Source of the DNA: an uncultured Schumannella sp.
GTDB lineage: Bacteria > Actinomycetota > Actinomycetes > Actinomycetales > Microbacteriaceae
Assembly: GCF_905479755.1 (NCBI RefSeq)
Contig: NZ_CAJQNT010000003.1
Location: 163,400 to 227,399 of the forward strand
Length of the DNA stretch: 64,000 nt
Reading direction: 5' to 3'
Each line of letters starts with the position of its first letter. The first letter of the stretch is position 1. Below are positions 8,396 through 17,445 of the stretch, piece after piece. The position numbers were made by a program, and so were the translations under genes. The notes beneath the pieces are model-generated. The model ran no database searches and had not been told where the DNA came from. It was given only the letters and a program-made list of their open reading frames with translations.

Positions 8396-10270
8396 CTACG
8401 TCGCCAGGCGCTGCCGTGCGAACAGGCGCGCGTACACGCCGTCGGCGGCGAGCAGTTCGGCGTGCGTGCCGCTCTCGACGATGCGTCCGCCGTCGACGAC
8501 GAAGATGACGTCGGCATCGACGACCGTGGAGAGCCGGTGCGCGATCGCGATCGTGGTGCGCCCGCGGGCGGCGTCGTCGAGGGCGCTCTGCACGACGCGC
8601 TCCGACACGGTGTCGAGGGCGCTCGTCGCCTCGTCGAGCACGAGCACGGCCGGGTCTTTGAGCAGGACGCGCGCGATCGAGACGCGCTGCTTCTCGCCGC
8701 CGGAGAGCCGGTAGCCGCGCTCCCCCACGATCGTGTCGTAGCCCTCGGGGAAGCTCATGATCGTGTCGTGGATGTTGGCCGCGCGTGCCGCCTGCTCCAG
8801 TTCCGCGTCGCTCGCCCCCGGTTTCGCGTAGCGGAGGTTTTCGGCGATCGAGGCGTGAAACAGGTAGGTCTCCTGGCTCACGATGCCGATCGAGTGAAGC
8901 AGCGACTCGTGGCGCAGCTCCCGCACATCGTCGCCGGCGAACAGCACGCGTCCGCTCGCGACGTCGTGCAGCCTCGGAACGAGATAGGAGACGGTCGTCT
9001 TGCCCGCGCCGGACGGCCCGACGAAGGCGGCGTACTGGCCGGGTTCGATGCGGAAGGCGAGACCGTCGAGGGTCGGCGGGGTGTCCTCCCCCGCATCCGG
9101 ATACCGGAAGACAACGTCCTCGAACTCGATCATGCCGAGCCGGGACTCGTCGACCTCGCGCGCATCCGGACGGTCGGTGACGGCGGGACGCAGGTCCAGA
9201 TACTCGAAGATCCGAGCGAACAGCGCCTGCGAGGTCTGCAGGTCGAGGGCGACGCGCAACAGGCCCATGAGCGGCCAGCTCAGCCGGGCCTGCACCGTGG
9301 TGAAGGCGACGATCGTGCCCGCCGTCACCGGCACGTCCTGGAGGATCAGCCAGGCGGCGACCAGATAGATGAGGGCCGGGATCACCGAGAGGAACACGTT
9401 CACCATCGCGAAGAACCACTGGCCGCTCATCGCGAGCCGGACCTGCAGGCCGATCTGGGTGTCGTTCTCGTCGCGGTAGCGCCCGATCTCCCAGCCCTGG
9501 CGGGTGAAGCTCTTGGCGAGCAGGATGCCGGAGACGCTCAGCGTTTCCTGCGTGATCGCGGTCATGTCCGACAGCGACTCCTGGGTCTTCGTCGCGATGC
9601 GCGCCCGCACCTGGCCGACCTTGCGCTGCGCGATCACGAGCACCGGCAGGAGGATCACCGCGACGATTGTCATCTGCCAGCTCAGGATGAGCATCGACAC
9701 CAGCGCCGCGATGACGGTCACCGTGTTGCCGATGACGCTTTGGATGGTGTTGCTCAGCACGCCGGCGACGCCGCCCACGTCGTTTTGCAGCCGCGACTGG
9801 ATCACTCCCGTCTTGGTGCGGGTGAAGAACGCGAGCTCCATCGACTGCAGGTGCGTGAACAACCGCACCCGCAGCTCGCCCATGACGGTGTTGCCGACGC
9901 GGGCGGTGAGGTAGGTCTGCCCGATGCCGATGCCCGCCGAGGCGAGCCAGAGCACGATCATGAGCGCCACCAGCTCGAGCAGCACCGGCACGTCGGGCGA
10001 GCCTTCCGGCGGGAACAGCCCGAGGTCGAAGGCCTGCTGGGTGAGCAGCGGCGGCAGCACGCTCAGCGCGGCGCTGATCAGCACGAGGGTGATCGTGACG
10101 GTGAGCGCGCGGCGGTGCGGGCGGAACAGTTCCCCGATGCGCGGGAGCAGGTCGGGGATGCGCGGCGCCGCCTGGTTCTCGGCGCGCTGCGCCGCCGCAT
10201 CCGCCCCACTCACCCGGCCGCGACCTCGGCCGGCCGGGCCGACACCGCCACCTCGTCCGCCCATGCTCAT
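8396..10270 (-). CDS. ABC exporter half-transporter (membrane domain fused to ATPase)
   Basis: 624 residues with the ABC type-1 exporter arrangement: a basic, glycine-rich N-terminus, six membrane segments between about 55 and 340, and an ATPase domain from about 380. Visible motifs are Walker A GPSGAGKTT, Q-loop IVSQETYLF, signature LSGGEKQR, Walker B VLVLDEATSALD and H-loop IAHRLSTV. It would act as a homodimer or pair with a partner encoded elsewhere; lipids, peptides or drugs are typical cargoes and nothing here decides between them. The start is the ATG at 10270, with a second ATG at 10264 equally possible; no strong ribosome site is seen. Confidence 0.87.
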   Translation of the reverse strand: MSMGGRGGGVGPAGRGRGRVSGADAAAQRAENQAAPRIPDLLPRIGELFRPHRRALTVTITLVLISAALSVLPPLLTQQAFDLGLFPPEGSPDVPVLLELVALMIVLWLASAGIGIGQTYLTARVGNTVMGELRVRLFTHLQSMELAFFTRTKTGVIQSRLQNDVGGVAGVLSNTIQSVIGNTVTVIAALVSMLILSWQMTIVAVILLPVLVIAQRKVGQVRARIATKTQESLSDMTAITQETLSVSGILLAKSFTRQGWEIGRYRDENDTQIGLQVRLAMSGQWFFAMVNVFLSVIPALIYLVAAWLILQDVPVTAGTIVAFTTVQARLSWPLMGLLRVALDLQTSQALFARIFEYLDLRPAVTDRPDAREVDESRLGMIEFEDVVFRYPDAGEDTPPTLDGLAFRIEPGQYAAFVGPSGAGKTTVSYLVPRLHDVASGRVLFAGDDVRELRHESLLHSIGIVSQETYLFHASIAENLRYAKPGASDAELEQAARAANIHDTIMSFPEGYDTIVGERGYRLSGGEKQRVSIARVLLKDPAVLVLDEATSALDTVSERVVQSALDDAARGRTTIAIAHRLSTVVDADVIFVVDGGRIVESGTHAELLAADGVYARLFARQRLAT

Positions 10271-10353
10271 TCTGCGAGCCTAAGCCGCGGGCGCACCGAA
10301 GCGCCGGGTGGCGAGTTCCTGGTGCTCGCCACCCGGCGTCGGCCGGGGTGTGA

Positions 10354-11280
10354 TCAGCCCTTCGTGGAACCCGCGAGGAGTCCGCGCACGAAGTAGCGCT
10401 GCAGCGAGAAGAACACGATCAGCGGCACGATGAGCGCGAGGAACGCGCCCGCCGGGAGCAGTTGCGTGTTGCGACCGAAGTTGCCGACGAGTTCGGCCAG
10501 GCGCTGCGTCAGCGGGGCGACATCGACCGTGCCGCCCGAGAACACGAGCGCCACCAGCAGATCGTTCCAGACCCAGAGGAACTGGAAGATGCCGATGCTC
10601 GCCAGTGCCGGCACCGACAGCGGCAGGATGATCCGGAAGAACATCTGCGTGTGGTTGGCGCCATCGACGCGCGCGGCCTCGATCACGTCGGCCGGGATCT
10701 CGGAGATGAAGTTGTGCAGCAAGAAGATGCACAACGGCAACCCGAAGATCGTGTGCGCGATCCAGACCGCCGGGAACGTTCCGCTGATGCCGAGCACCTG
10801 CGAGAAGATCTGCAGCAGCGGAATGAGCGCCATCTGCAGCGGCACGATCTGCAGCGCGAACACGAGCACGAACACCGCGTTGCTGCCCGGGAATTTGATC
10901 CAGGCGAACGCGTACGCCGCCATCGAGGCGAGCACGATCGGGAAGAGTGCGCTCGGGATCGCCACGACGATCGAGTTGATGAAGTACGAACCAAGGTTCG
11001 CCGAGGAGGCGCCGCCCGAGAACAGCACGTCGCCGTAGTTTTCGAGGCTGAACTGCGGGTTGACGAAGATGTTCCACCACCCGCTCGTGCGGATGTCGTC
11101 GGCCGGGCGGAACGAGTTGACGAAGAGCCCGAAGGTGGGGATCGTCCAGACCACGGCGATCAGGATCGCCGCCGCCGTCGCGCCGCGCGAGGTCAGGCGC
11201 TGCTTGACGCGCTTGAGCTTGGGGCCGTTGCCTTCCGGGTTCGGCTTTGCCACACCTGCGGTGGCCGCGACGCCGCTCAT
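10354..11280 (-). CDS. aglG: Alpha-glucoside-type ABC importer permease (AglG-like)
   Basis: MalG-type inner-membrane permease of 308 residues with six predicted segments. The EAA loop that docks the ATPase reads VIEAARVDGANHTQMFFRIILP. The N-terminal region SFRPADDIRTSGWW resembles AglG of alpha-glucoside transporters, which fits the AglF-like neighbour. The ATG at 11280 overlaps the aglF stop as ATGA, behind AAGGAGAT. No ATPase gene is in the cluster, so a shared MsiK-type ATPase encoded elsewhere is likely. Substrate (maltose, sucrose, trehalose or similar) is inferred from family and context. Confidence 0.83.
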   Translation of the reverse strand: MSGVAATAGVAKPNPEGNGPKLKRVKQRLTSRGATAAAILIAVVWTIPTFGLFVNSFRPADDIRTSGWWNIFVNPQFSLENYGDVLFSGGASSANLGSYFINSIVVAIPSALFPIVLASMAAYAFAWIKFPGSNAVFVLVFALQIVPLQMALIPLLQIFSQVLGISGTFPAVWIAHTIFGLPLCIFLLHNFISEIPADVIEAARVDGANHTQMFFRIILPLSVPALASIGIFQFLWVWNDLLVALVFSGGTVDVAPLTQRLAELVGNFGRNTQLLPAGAFLALIVPLIVFFSLQRYFVRGLLAGSTKG

Positions 11281-12308
11281 CGGATCTCCTTCTGCTTGCG
11301 CATGACTCTCACGTTGTAGATCACGATCGGCAGAACCATGATGAACAGGACGAGCGCGAGCGCCGAACCTTGGCCGAACTCGCCACGGTTGAAGGCCTGC
11401 GTGTACATCTCGTTCGCGATGACGCTGGTGTCGAAGTTTCCGCCGGTCATCGTGCGAACGATGTCGAAGACCTTCAACGTCGCGATGGTGATGGTCGTGA
11501 CGACGACCACGAGGCTTCCGCGGATTTCGGGGATCGTCACGTTGGTGAACTGCTGCCAGGCGTTGGCGCCATCCAGTCGCGCCGCCTCGAGGCGTTCGAT
11601 CGGGACGCCCTTGATCGCCGCCGAGAGCAGCACCATCGCGAATCCGGTCTGAATCCAGACCATCACGATGATCAGGAACAGGTTGTTCCACGGCGAGTTG
11701 ATGAGGAACTGCTGCGGTTCGAGCCCGAGCCAGACCAGCACCTGGTTGAGCAGACCGATCTGCTCGAAGCCCGTGGCGCGGTACTCGTAGACGAAGCGCC
11801 AGATGATGCCGGCGCCGACGAACGAGATCGCCATCGGCATGAAGACCAGCGACTTCAGAACCTTTTCACCGCGCGACTTGTCGATGAACACCGCGTAGGC
11901 GAGCCCCACGACGGTGGAGATGGTCGGCACGAGCGCCACCCAGAGCAGGGTGTTGCCGAGCGTGGTGACGATGTCCGGCTGGGTGAACATCCAGACGAAG
12001 TTGTCGATGCCGATGAATTCGCCCGTGCGGTTGGTGAAGGCGAGATACGTCGTGCGCACCGCGGGGTAGATCAGGCCCACCGCGAGCAGGATCATGGCGG
12101 GCGCCACGAAGGCGAGCAGCTGCAGGAAGTCGCGTCCGCGCTTCGGCGCACGATCTGCAAGGAACAACACGAGCCCGACGACCGCGATAAAGGCGACCAG
12201 GCCGATCGCGAAGACTCCGAATTTCTCCCAGAGTGCGCCCCAGAAATCGCCCCGGGCGGCGAACGGCACAGCTCCGGCCAACATCCCCGGCATCATCATC
12301 ATTGACAC
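11277..12308 (-). CDS. aglF: Alpha-glucoside-type ABC importer permease (AglF-like)
   Basis: MalF-type permease, 343 residues from the GTG at 12308 (GGAGGA six bases upstream); an ATG at 12302 is the alternative. There are about eight membrane segments with a hydrophobic N-terminal extension, and an EAA loop ERLEAARLDGANAWQQFTNVTIPE. The stretch NRTGEFIGIDNFVWMF resembles AglF proteins. It overlaps aglG by four bases and lies about 100 bp downstream of aglE; the gap holds a perfect 12-bp hairpin (12347-12381) that probably sets the lower level of permease relative to binding protein. Confidence 0.84.
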   Translation of the reverse strand: MSMMMMPGMLAGAVPFAARGDFWGALWEKFGVFAIGLVAFIAVVGLVLFLADRAPKRGRDFLQLLAFVAPAMILLAVGLIYPAVRTTYLAFTNRTGEFIGIDNFVWMFTQPDIVTTLGNTLLWVALVPTISTVVGLAYAVFIDKSRGEKVLKSLVFMPMAISFVGAGIIWRFVYEYRATGFEQIGLLNQVLVWLGLEPQQFLINSPWNNLFLIIVMVWIQTGFAMVLLSAAIKGVPIERLEAARLDGANAWQQFTNVTIPEIRGSLVVVVTTITIATLKVFDIVRTMTGGNFDTSVIANEMYTQAFNRGEFGQGSALALVLFIMVLPIVIYNVRVMRKQKEIR

Positions 12309-12346
12309 GCCAGTTCCTCCCTTTGGTGTGTGAACGCTACCGAGCA

Positions 12347-12381
12347 GTCGGCCCACCGAGCAAGATGCCCGGTGGGCCGAC
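12347..12381 (-). promoter_or_regulatory. Intercistronic hairpin between aglE and aglF
   Basis: GTCGGCCCACCG and CGGTGGGCCGAC form a perfect 12-bp stem around an 11-base loop. It lies between the binding-protein gene and the permease genes with no T-run after it, which fits an mRNA-stabilising or partial-termination element of the kind seen after malE-type genes. Confidence 0.65.
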
Positions 12382-12406
12382 CACTATTCAGTTGAGGCCG
12401 ATCGAC

Positions 12407-13756
12407 CTACGGGTACGTGCTGTCGATGAACGTCAGCACCTCGTCGGTGCTCTTCGTTCCGACCACCCAGTCGACCATGCCGGTCCAGAACGAACTCGTT
12501 CCGACCGCGGCCGGCATCAGGTCGGATGCGTCGAACGCGAACACGGTGTCTTCACCCTGCAGGATCTCGATCGAGGCACGGCCGAGCTCCGATCCGGCGA
12601 GCGAGGCGTCGAGGCCCTTGTTGGCGCTGATGACGCCGCCGAGAGCAACTCGGTTGTTCGCCCAGGTGTCGCTGGAGAGGTAGGTCTGCAGCGCGTCGAC
12701 GGCTTCGCCTTCGACGAACTTGGCGACGAACTCGCCACCACCGGTCACCGAGTCACCCGCGGTGGGGTCGGTCTTCGGGGTGATGAACGCCCAAATGTCA
12801 CCATCCGGTGCGACGGTCGTGCCCTCGGGCCACTGCGCCTCGTAGAACGAGGCCTGGTGGTGCAGCGAGCAGTTGCCGTCGAGGATCGGCAGTCCACCGT
12901 CGTTGAAGGTGGTCGACACGATCGACTCCACGCCACCGAAACCACCGTTGACGTAGTCCGGGTTCAGGATGATGTCTCCGACGAGGTCGAAGGCTTCACG
13001 GATCTCGGGCGAGTCGAACTTCAGCTCACCGGCGACCCACTGGTCGTAGGCCTCGGGACCGGCGGTTCGAAGAACGGCGTCTTCCACCCAGTCGGTGCCC
13101 GGCCATCCGGTCGCGTCACCGGAACCGAATCCGACACACCACGGCTTGTAGGTCGCGGTGTTGTTGCCCGACATCGTCTCGGTGAGGGCCATCATGTCGT
13201 CCCACGTGGTGGGAACCTCATAGCCGTTGGCCTCGAACTCGGCCGGCGAATACCAGATCCAGCCCTTGACGCTCGCCATCAGCGGCGCGGCGTAGAAGGT
13301 GCCGTCGATGGTGCCGTAGCCCTTCCAGCTCTCCGACCAGAACTCGTCGACGTTGTCTTCGACCGTGGAGGCGGCGGGAAGCACGTAGCCGTCTTCGACG
13401 AGGCGCTGCAGGAGTCCCGGCTGCGGAATGATCATGAGCTCCGGCGCGTCACCCGCGGCGGCGCGCACGTTGATCTGGGTCTCGGCCTCTTGCGTGCCGA
13501 CCGTGTCGACCGTGATGCCGGTGCAGTCTTCGAAGTCGAACATCGACTCGACCAGCTGGTCGAGCTCGACGCCCTGAATCGTCGTGTAGAGCTCGACGGT
13601 TTCGCCGTCGAACGTGCCGTACTGCTCGTAGGCCGAGCAGTCCAGGTCGCCGGTGCCGCCGCTGTCCGTCGTCGTCGTACAACCGGCGAGGGCGAGGCCC
13701 GCGATTCCGGCCGCCGAAACCGTCGCCAGCAAGCGACGTTTGGTGAGTGAACGCAC
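12407..13756 (-). CDS. aglE: Sugar ABC importer binding lipoprotein (AglE-like)
   Basis: Family 1 extracellular solute-binding lipoprotein of 449 residues, first gene of an alpha-glucoside-type importer. The signal peptide starts RSLTKRRLL and ends in a lipobox LALAGC; the mature protein is acidic and binding-protein-like (VELYTTIQGVELDQLVESMF, YKPWCVGFGSGDATGWPGTDW). GTG at 13756 is chosen because GAGGAGG lies six bases before it; longer upstream in-frame starts would abolish the signal peptide. A promoter (13883-13911) and a GGAACCGGTTCC operator precede it. The divergent LacI regulator has the same operator. Confidence 0.86.
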   Translation of the reverse strand: MRSLTKRRLLATVSAAGIAGLALAGCTTTTDSGGTGDLDCSAYEQYGTFDGETVELYTTIQGVELDQLVESMFDFEDCTGITVDTVGTQEAETQINVRAAAGDAPELMIIPQPGLLQRLVEDGYVLPAASTVEDNVDEFWSESWKGYGTIDGTFYAAPLMASVKGWIWYSPAEFEANGYEVPTTWDDMMALTETMSGNNTATYKPWCVGFGSGDATGWPGTDWVEDAVLRTAGPEAYDQWVAGELKFDSPEIREAFDLVGDIILNPDYVNGGFGGVESIVSTTFNDGGLPILDGNCSLHHQASFYEAQWPEGTTVAPDGDIWAFITPKTDPTAGDSVTGGGEFVAKFVEGEAVDALQTYLSSDTWANNRVALGGVISANKGLDASLAGSELGRASIEILQGEDTVFAFDASDLMPAAVGTSSFWTGMVDWVVGTKSTDEVLTFIDSTYP

Positions 13757-13863
13757 TGTGGTCCTCCTCGTTGAGGGTCTGAGTGCCCGCGCATCGCGGA
13801 CACGGTGTGGTGGTGGTGCAGGTCGGAACTGACGCCGTTGCTCGCGAAAACTCGAGGCCATAC

Positions 13864-13875
13864 GGAACCGGTTCC
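13864..13875. promoter_or_regulatory. LacI-type operator copy 1 (agl promoter)
   Basis: GGAACCGGTTCC is a perfect 12-bp palindrome just downstream of the -10 of the aglE promoter. An identical copy lies at 14009-14020 in front of the divergent regulator. Centre-to-centre distance is 145 bp. Confidence 0.7.
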
Positions 13876-13882
13876 AGTCCCC

Positions 13883-13911
13883 ACGCTAAGCGGTCTCCCG
13901 ACCGGGTGCAA
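13883..13911 (-). promoter_or_regulatory. Putative aglE promoter
   Basis: On the minus strand TTGCAC (13906-13911) and TAGCGT (13883-13888) are exactly 17 bp apart. The operator follows seven bases after the -10, covering the expected transcription start, a classic repression geometry. Confidence 0.5.
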
Positions 13912-14008
13912 GCACAAAAACCGGACGACACCATTTCGTGACTCAATCATCCGTCACCTTCTGGGCGGCCCCCGGTCGCGCGGAGCTGCCCGATGCCCCT
14001 AGGATGTT

Positions 14009-14020
14009 GGAACCGGTTCC
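14009..14020. promoter_or_regulatory. LacI-type operator copy 2 (regulator promoter)
   Basis: A second, identical GGAACCGGTTCC, 35 bp upstream of the regulator GTG and just after a possible -10 TAGGAT (14000-14005). Suggests autorepression and perhaps looping with copy 1. Confidence 0.68.
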
Positions 14021-14055
14021 GGGGTCCATTGACGCATCCGAGGAGGGGAATCCGC

Positions 14056-15066
14056 GTGAGTTCGCTCGCCGAAGTCGCACGCCACGCCGGCGTCTCCAAG
14101 GCGACCGCATCGCGCGCCCTCAGCGGAGCCGCCCACGTGTCGGAAGCCACGCGAGCACGCGTCGCCGCCTCGGCCGCCGAACTCGGCTTCGTCGCCTCGA
14201 CCAGCGCCGCGAGCCTCGTCACCGGTCGCAGCCGCAACGTCGGCGTGGTCACTCCGTTCATCAGCCGGTGGTTCTTCGGCGAGGTCATCGAAGGCGTCGA
14301 AGAGGCCCTCATCGATGCCGGCTACGACCTCACCCTGTTCCGCGTGCAAGAAGACCCCGACCTGCGCCAGCGCGTGTTCGACTACTTCCTCGTGCGCAAA
14401 CGCGTCGACGCCGTCATCACCGTGTGCGTCGCGCTGAGCCCGGAGGAGATCAGCGCCCTCGCCGCCCTCGGCAAGCCGGTCGTCGGCATCGGCGGCGGAA
14501 TCGCCGGGATGAGCAGCATCCGGATCGATGATGTCGCCGCCAGCAGGCTCGCGACCGAGCACCTGTTGAGCCTCGGCCATTCGCACATTCTGCACGTCGG
14601 CGGTGACCAGGAGGAGCGGATGGACTTCCACGTCCACGCGCAGCGCCTCGCCGGATTCCGTCAGGCGATGGCCACCGCGGGGCACCGCCCGGGTGACGAC
14701 TTCGCGGCGGCGGAGTTCACGATCGCGGGCGGGTTCTCGACCGGCCTGCGCGTGCTCGGCAATCCGACCACCCGACCGAGTGCGATCGTCGCCGCGAGTG
14801 ATGAGATCGCCATCGGCGTGATTCTGGCGGCCCGCCAACTCGGCATTCAGGTCCCCCGCGACCTGTCCGTCGTCGGCATCGACGACCACGACCTCGCGGA
14901 GATGTTCGGCCTCACGACCGTGCGCCAGGTCCCGCGCGCACAGGGACGCGACGCGGTCAGCATGATCATGGCGTCGATCAACTCCGGCGAGCTCACCCGC
15001 CGCGATCTGCAACTGCCGCTGGCCCTGCGCGTGCGCTCCAGCACGAGCGCACCCCAGCACGGCTGA
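14056..15066 (+). CDS. LacI-family regulator of the adjacent alpha-glucoside importer
   Basis: 336-residue LacI/GalR repressor, divergent from aglEFG. The helix-turn-helix is SSLAEVARHAGVSKATASRALSG spread over the first 23 residues, and the sensor domain contains SRNVGVVTPF, IVAASDEIAIGVIL and SVVGIDDHDLAEMFGLTTV. The start is GTG at 14056, seven bases after AGGAGGGG; earlier in-frame starts would put the DNA-binding helix far from the N-terminus. Two identical palindromes in the divergent region are the expected binding sites. The inducer is probably an alpha-glucoside, by context. Confidence 0.88.
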   Translation: MSSLAEVARHAGVSKATASRALSGAAHVSEATRARVAASAAELGFVASTSAASLVTGRSRNVGVVTPFISRWFFGEVIEGVEEALIDAGYDLTLFRVQEDPDLRQRVFDYFLVRKRVDAVITVCVALSPEEISALAALGKPVVGIGGGIAGMSSIRIDDVAASRLATEHLLSLGHSHILHVGGDQEERMDFHVHAQRLAGFRQAMATAGHRPGDDFAAAEFTIAGGFSTGLRVLGNPTTRPSAIVAASDEIAIGVILAARQLGIQVPRDLSVVGIDDHDLAEMFGLTTVRQVPRAQGRDAVSMIMASINSGELTRRDLQLPLALRVRSSTSAPQHG

Positions 15067-15082
15067 ACTCCCGGCAACGCAC

Positions 15083-15112
15083 AACGGGCGCCGCCCGAAG
15101 GCGACGCCCGTT
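15083..15112. terminator. Bidirectional hairpin between the LacI regulator and rplL
   Basis: AACGGGCG and CGCCCGTT form an 8-bp stem around 14 bases between two convergent genes; it is the only terminator-like structure in the 70-bp gap. T-runs are poor on either strand. Confidence 0.5.
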
Positions 15113-15136
15113 CACGCGACTCGAGGTCGCAGGGAA

Positions 15137-15526
15137 TTACTTGAGGACGACGGTGGCGCCAGCCTCTTCGAGCTGAGCCTTGGCCTTCTCGGCCGTCTCC
15201 TTGTTGGCGCCCTCGAGGACGGTCGCCGGAGCGCCATCCACGAGCGCCTTGGCCTCGCCGAGGCCGAGGCTCGTGAGCGCGCGGACCTCCTTGATGACCT
15301 GGATCTTCTTGTCGCCAGCGGCCTCGATCACGACGTCGAACGCGTCCTTCTCTTCGGCCTCTTCGGCGCCCGCGCCACCGGCGGGGGCACCCGCGGCCGC
15401 AACGGCGACCGGGGCGGCAGCGGTGACCTCGAAGGTCTCCTCGAACTTCTTGACGAACTCGCTGAGCTCGATGAGCGAGAGCTCCTTGAACGCCTCGAGC
15501 AGCTCGTCGGTGCTGAGCTTAGCCAT
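15137..15526 (-). CDS. rplL: 50S ribosomal protein L7/L12
   Basis: 129-residue stalk protein that recruits translation factors. The N-terminal dimer domain ([20 protein letters not shown]) is followed by an alanine/glycine hinge ([20 protein letters not shown]) and the globular C-terminal domain with [23 protein letters not shown] at 15526 follows AAGGAGA. It lies 40 bp downstream of rplJ and shares its leader control. Confidence 0.97.
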   Translation of the reverse strand: MAKLSTDELLEAFKELSLIELSEFVKKFEETFEVTAAAPVAVAAAGAPAGGAGAEEAEEKDAFDVVIEAAGDKKIQVIKEVRALTSLGLGEAKALVDGAPATVLEGANKETAEKAKAQLEEAGATVVLK

Positions 15527-15565
15527 GATTTCTCCTTGGTTGTTTCTGTGGGTCACTGCCGCGGA

Positions 15566-16081
15566 CTAGGCCGCGGTCTCCTGCTTCGCGCGCAGCGCGT
15601 CGACCGTGCGAACGGCCTGCGCGAGCGGTGCGTTGAACATGTAGGCGGCTCCGAACAGCGAGGCCTTGAAGGCACCGGCCAGCTTGGCCAGCAGCACCTC
15701 ACGGCTCTCCAGATCGGCGAGCTTGCCCACCTCGGCGGCGGTCAGCGGGGCGCCATCGAAATAGCCCCCCTTGACCACGAGCAGAGGGTTCGCCTTGGCG
15801 AAGTCACGCAGCGCCTTCGCGACGGCGACCGTGTCACCGTGCACGAATGCGATCGCCGACGGACCGACAAGGTCATCGTCGAACGACGTGATTCCGGCCT
15901 CGTTGGCCGCAATCTTGGTCAGCGTGTTCTTCACCACGGCATAGGTCGCGTGCTCGCTGATCGACTTCCGCAGCTGCTTCAGCTGCGCGACCGTGAGTCC
16001 GCGATACTCGGTGAGCACGACCGCGTTCGAGCTGCGGAAGTTCTCCGTCAGCTCGGCGACCGTTGCTTCCTTGTTCGCCAT
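15566..16081 (-). CDS. rplJ: 50S ribosomal protein L10
   Basis: 171-residue stalk base protein; binds 23S rRNA and the L7/L12 dimers and, in other bacteria, represses its own operon by binding the leader. Visible motifs are [20 protein letters not shown] and [14 protein letters not shown], then [10 protein letters not shown]. The start is the ATG at 16081. A leader with a terminator-like hairpin lies upstream. In this genome rplJL is not adjacent to rplKA, which lies about 14 kb away. Confidence 0.96.
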   Translation of the reverse strand: MANKEATVAELTENFRSSNAVVLTEYRGLTVAQLKQLRKSISEHATYAVVKNTLTKIAANEAGITSFDDDLVGPSAIAFVHGDTVAVAKALRDFAKANPLLVVKGGYFDGAPLTAAEVGKLADLESREVLLAKLAGAFKASLFGAAYMFNAPLAQAVRTVDALRAKQETAA

Positions 16082-16330
16082 GGCGCTCCTGTGGTTCTCG
16101 TATGCATTGCCGGCATCCGTGTGGATGCCTCGGCCGAGACGAAGGAATGTCACCCGCAAAAAAAGCTCCGGCGCACGCGCACGGAGCTTTGGGCCCGAGG
16201 AATTCGGGACTTGCTTCACACACCTGCGCGGGACCCTCACGTGGAGGACTTCGTCCGGTGCATCGTTTTCACGACACAACGGAGACCAGCGGTCTTCGGC
16301 CTCCGCAAGACTACGGCAGCACGCCGACCG
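16082..16330 (-). ncRNA. Ribosomal protein L10 leader
   Basis: The roughly 250-base leader of rplJL contains GCCGAAGACCGCTGGTCTCC on the minus strand (around 16283-16302), close to the conserved L10-leader segment, and then a strong terminator-like hairpin before the gene. The length and order fit the L10 autoregulatory leader, where L10(L12)4 binding favours termination. Boundaries are approximate; the promoter was not resolved. Confidence 0.6.
16158..16190 (-). terminator. Attenuator-like hairpin in the rplJL leader
   Basis: On the minus strand AAAGCTCCG pairs perfectly with CGGAGCTTT around an 11-base loop and is followed by a run of T, i.e. a full intrinsic terminator placed about 75 bp before the rplJ start. 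Being inside the leader it must be conditional. Confidence 0.72.
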
Positions 16331-16374
16331 GCGCAATTCCGATTCCGCCGGGACGGCTGCCCCGCGCGGGAGTG

Positions 16375-17340
16375 TCAGCGAGAGCGTCGCTGCTTCAGCA
16401 TGCGGCCGAGCCGAGCGGCACCCGGCTTCGCCGCGGGGCGCTCAGCTGCCAGCTCCTCGCGTTCGAGGGCGCGCTTGATCTGGCGACCGGTGCGGGTGAG
16501 GCTCTGTTCGCGTCGCAGGCCCGCCGCGGCGGAGCCGCCTTCCGCCGGCGCCGCCTCCCGAGTTGCCGCCTCGCGAGGTACCGCCGCCGCAAGCCGTGCG
16601 CGACGTGCCGGGCCCAGGCGCGAGGGCAACAACAGTGCGAGCGCGATCGCCGCAAGCAGCAGAACGACCGCCCCCGCCGCAATCGGAATTCCCGTGCTCG
16701 TCGTCGAGGCCTCCCCCGCGTCGTCGGCCGGCGGCACGATGGCGACGTCGGCGAGCGGCGCCGGGCTCTCCAGACCCGAGCGCCCCGCCACGAGCGGTGT
16801 CAGGGTCTCGTCCTGCAGAGCGAACCAGGCGTCGGCGCCCTCGTCGTGCACGAGCGCCGCCGCATCCGGCACCTCGGAGAGCGCGAGCGCGAGTTCCCGG
16901 TCGGGAACGAACAGGGCGAGCTCGGGCAGCACTGTCTCGGGCTGGATCCACACCGTGGCAAGGCCCACCGGTTCGTCGTCGACGAGGATCGGAACGATCC
17001 ACTCGTTCAGCAGACGGACGACGTCTTCCGTCTCGATCCCGGCGAGGTAGTCATCGGTCCACGCGAAGACCCGGCTGATCTCCCCCGTCTCCGTCTCGTC
17101 GGTGAAGTCGGTGCCGCGCTCGCCGCTCGCATCCAGGCCGTAGACATCGCGGAGTTCGACGAGGAGCTCGCCCCCGGTGATGAACTCCTTCACCTCGGCC
17201 GGAACCGAGCCGAGGCTCTCCGCCGCGCTCGGCGCCGCGGTCGAGGACGCCTGCACCGACACGAACGCGGCCGCGAGAAGCGCGGCGGCGATCGCGCCAC
17301 GACGGGCGGCCGTCGAGATCGTGGGCCGAATGGTGCGCAT
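16375..17340 (-). CDS. Unknown secreted/membrane protein with single C-terminal membrane helix
   Basis: 321 residues, family not recognised. A signal peptide-like start ([20 protein letters not shown]) is followed by an acidic extracytoplasmic domain of about 170 residues ([20 protein letters not shown]), one membrane helix near 215-238 ([20 protein letters not shown]), and a basic, Ala/Arg-rich cytoplasmic tail of about 80 residues ending RRSR. ATG at 17340. Monocistronic, just downstream of the rplJL leader and read in the same direction. No catalytic motif is seen. Confidence 0.7.
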   Translation of the reverse strand: MRTIRPTISTAARRGAIAAALLAAAFVSVQASSTAAPSAAESLGSVPAEVKEFITGGELLVELRDVYGLDASGERGTDFTDETETGEISRVFAWTDDYLAGIETEDVVRLLNEWIVPILVDDEPVGLATVWIQPETVLPELALFVPDRELALALSEVPDAAALVHDEGADAWFALQDETLTPLVAGRSGLESPAPLADVAIVPPADDAGEASTTSTGIPIAAGAVVLLLAAIALALLLPSRLGPARRARLAAAVPREAATREAAPAEGGSAAAGLRREQSLTRTGRQIKRALEREELAAERPAAKPGAARLGRMLKQRRSR

Positions 17341-17445
17341 GTCTGTCCTTGGATCCGGGAGTGCGGGCTGGGTCTGACGTTACCCGGCCCTCGCCGGACG
17401 GCGTGCGACGCGCTCGGCGCGCCGGATGGGGGTCAGAATGGGGTG

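Noticed and set aside
12320..12345. GTGTGAACG before aglF, similar to half of the ara operator
   Set aside because: Only one half-site and inside the aglE-aglF gap; the agl cluster has its own different palindrome.
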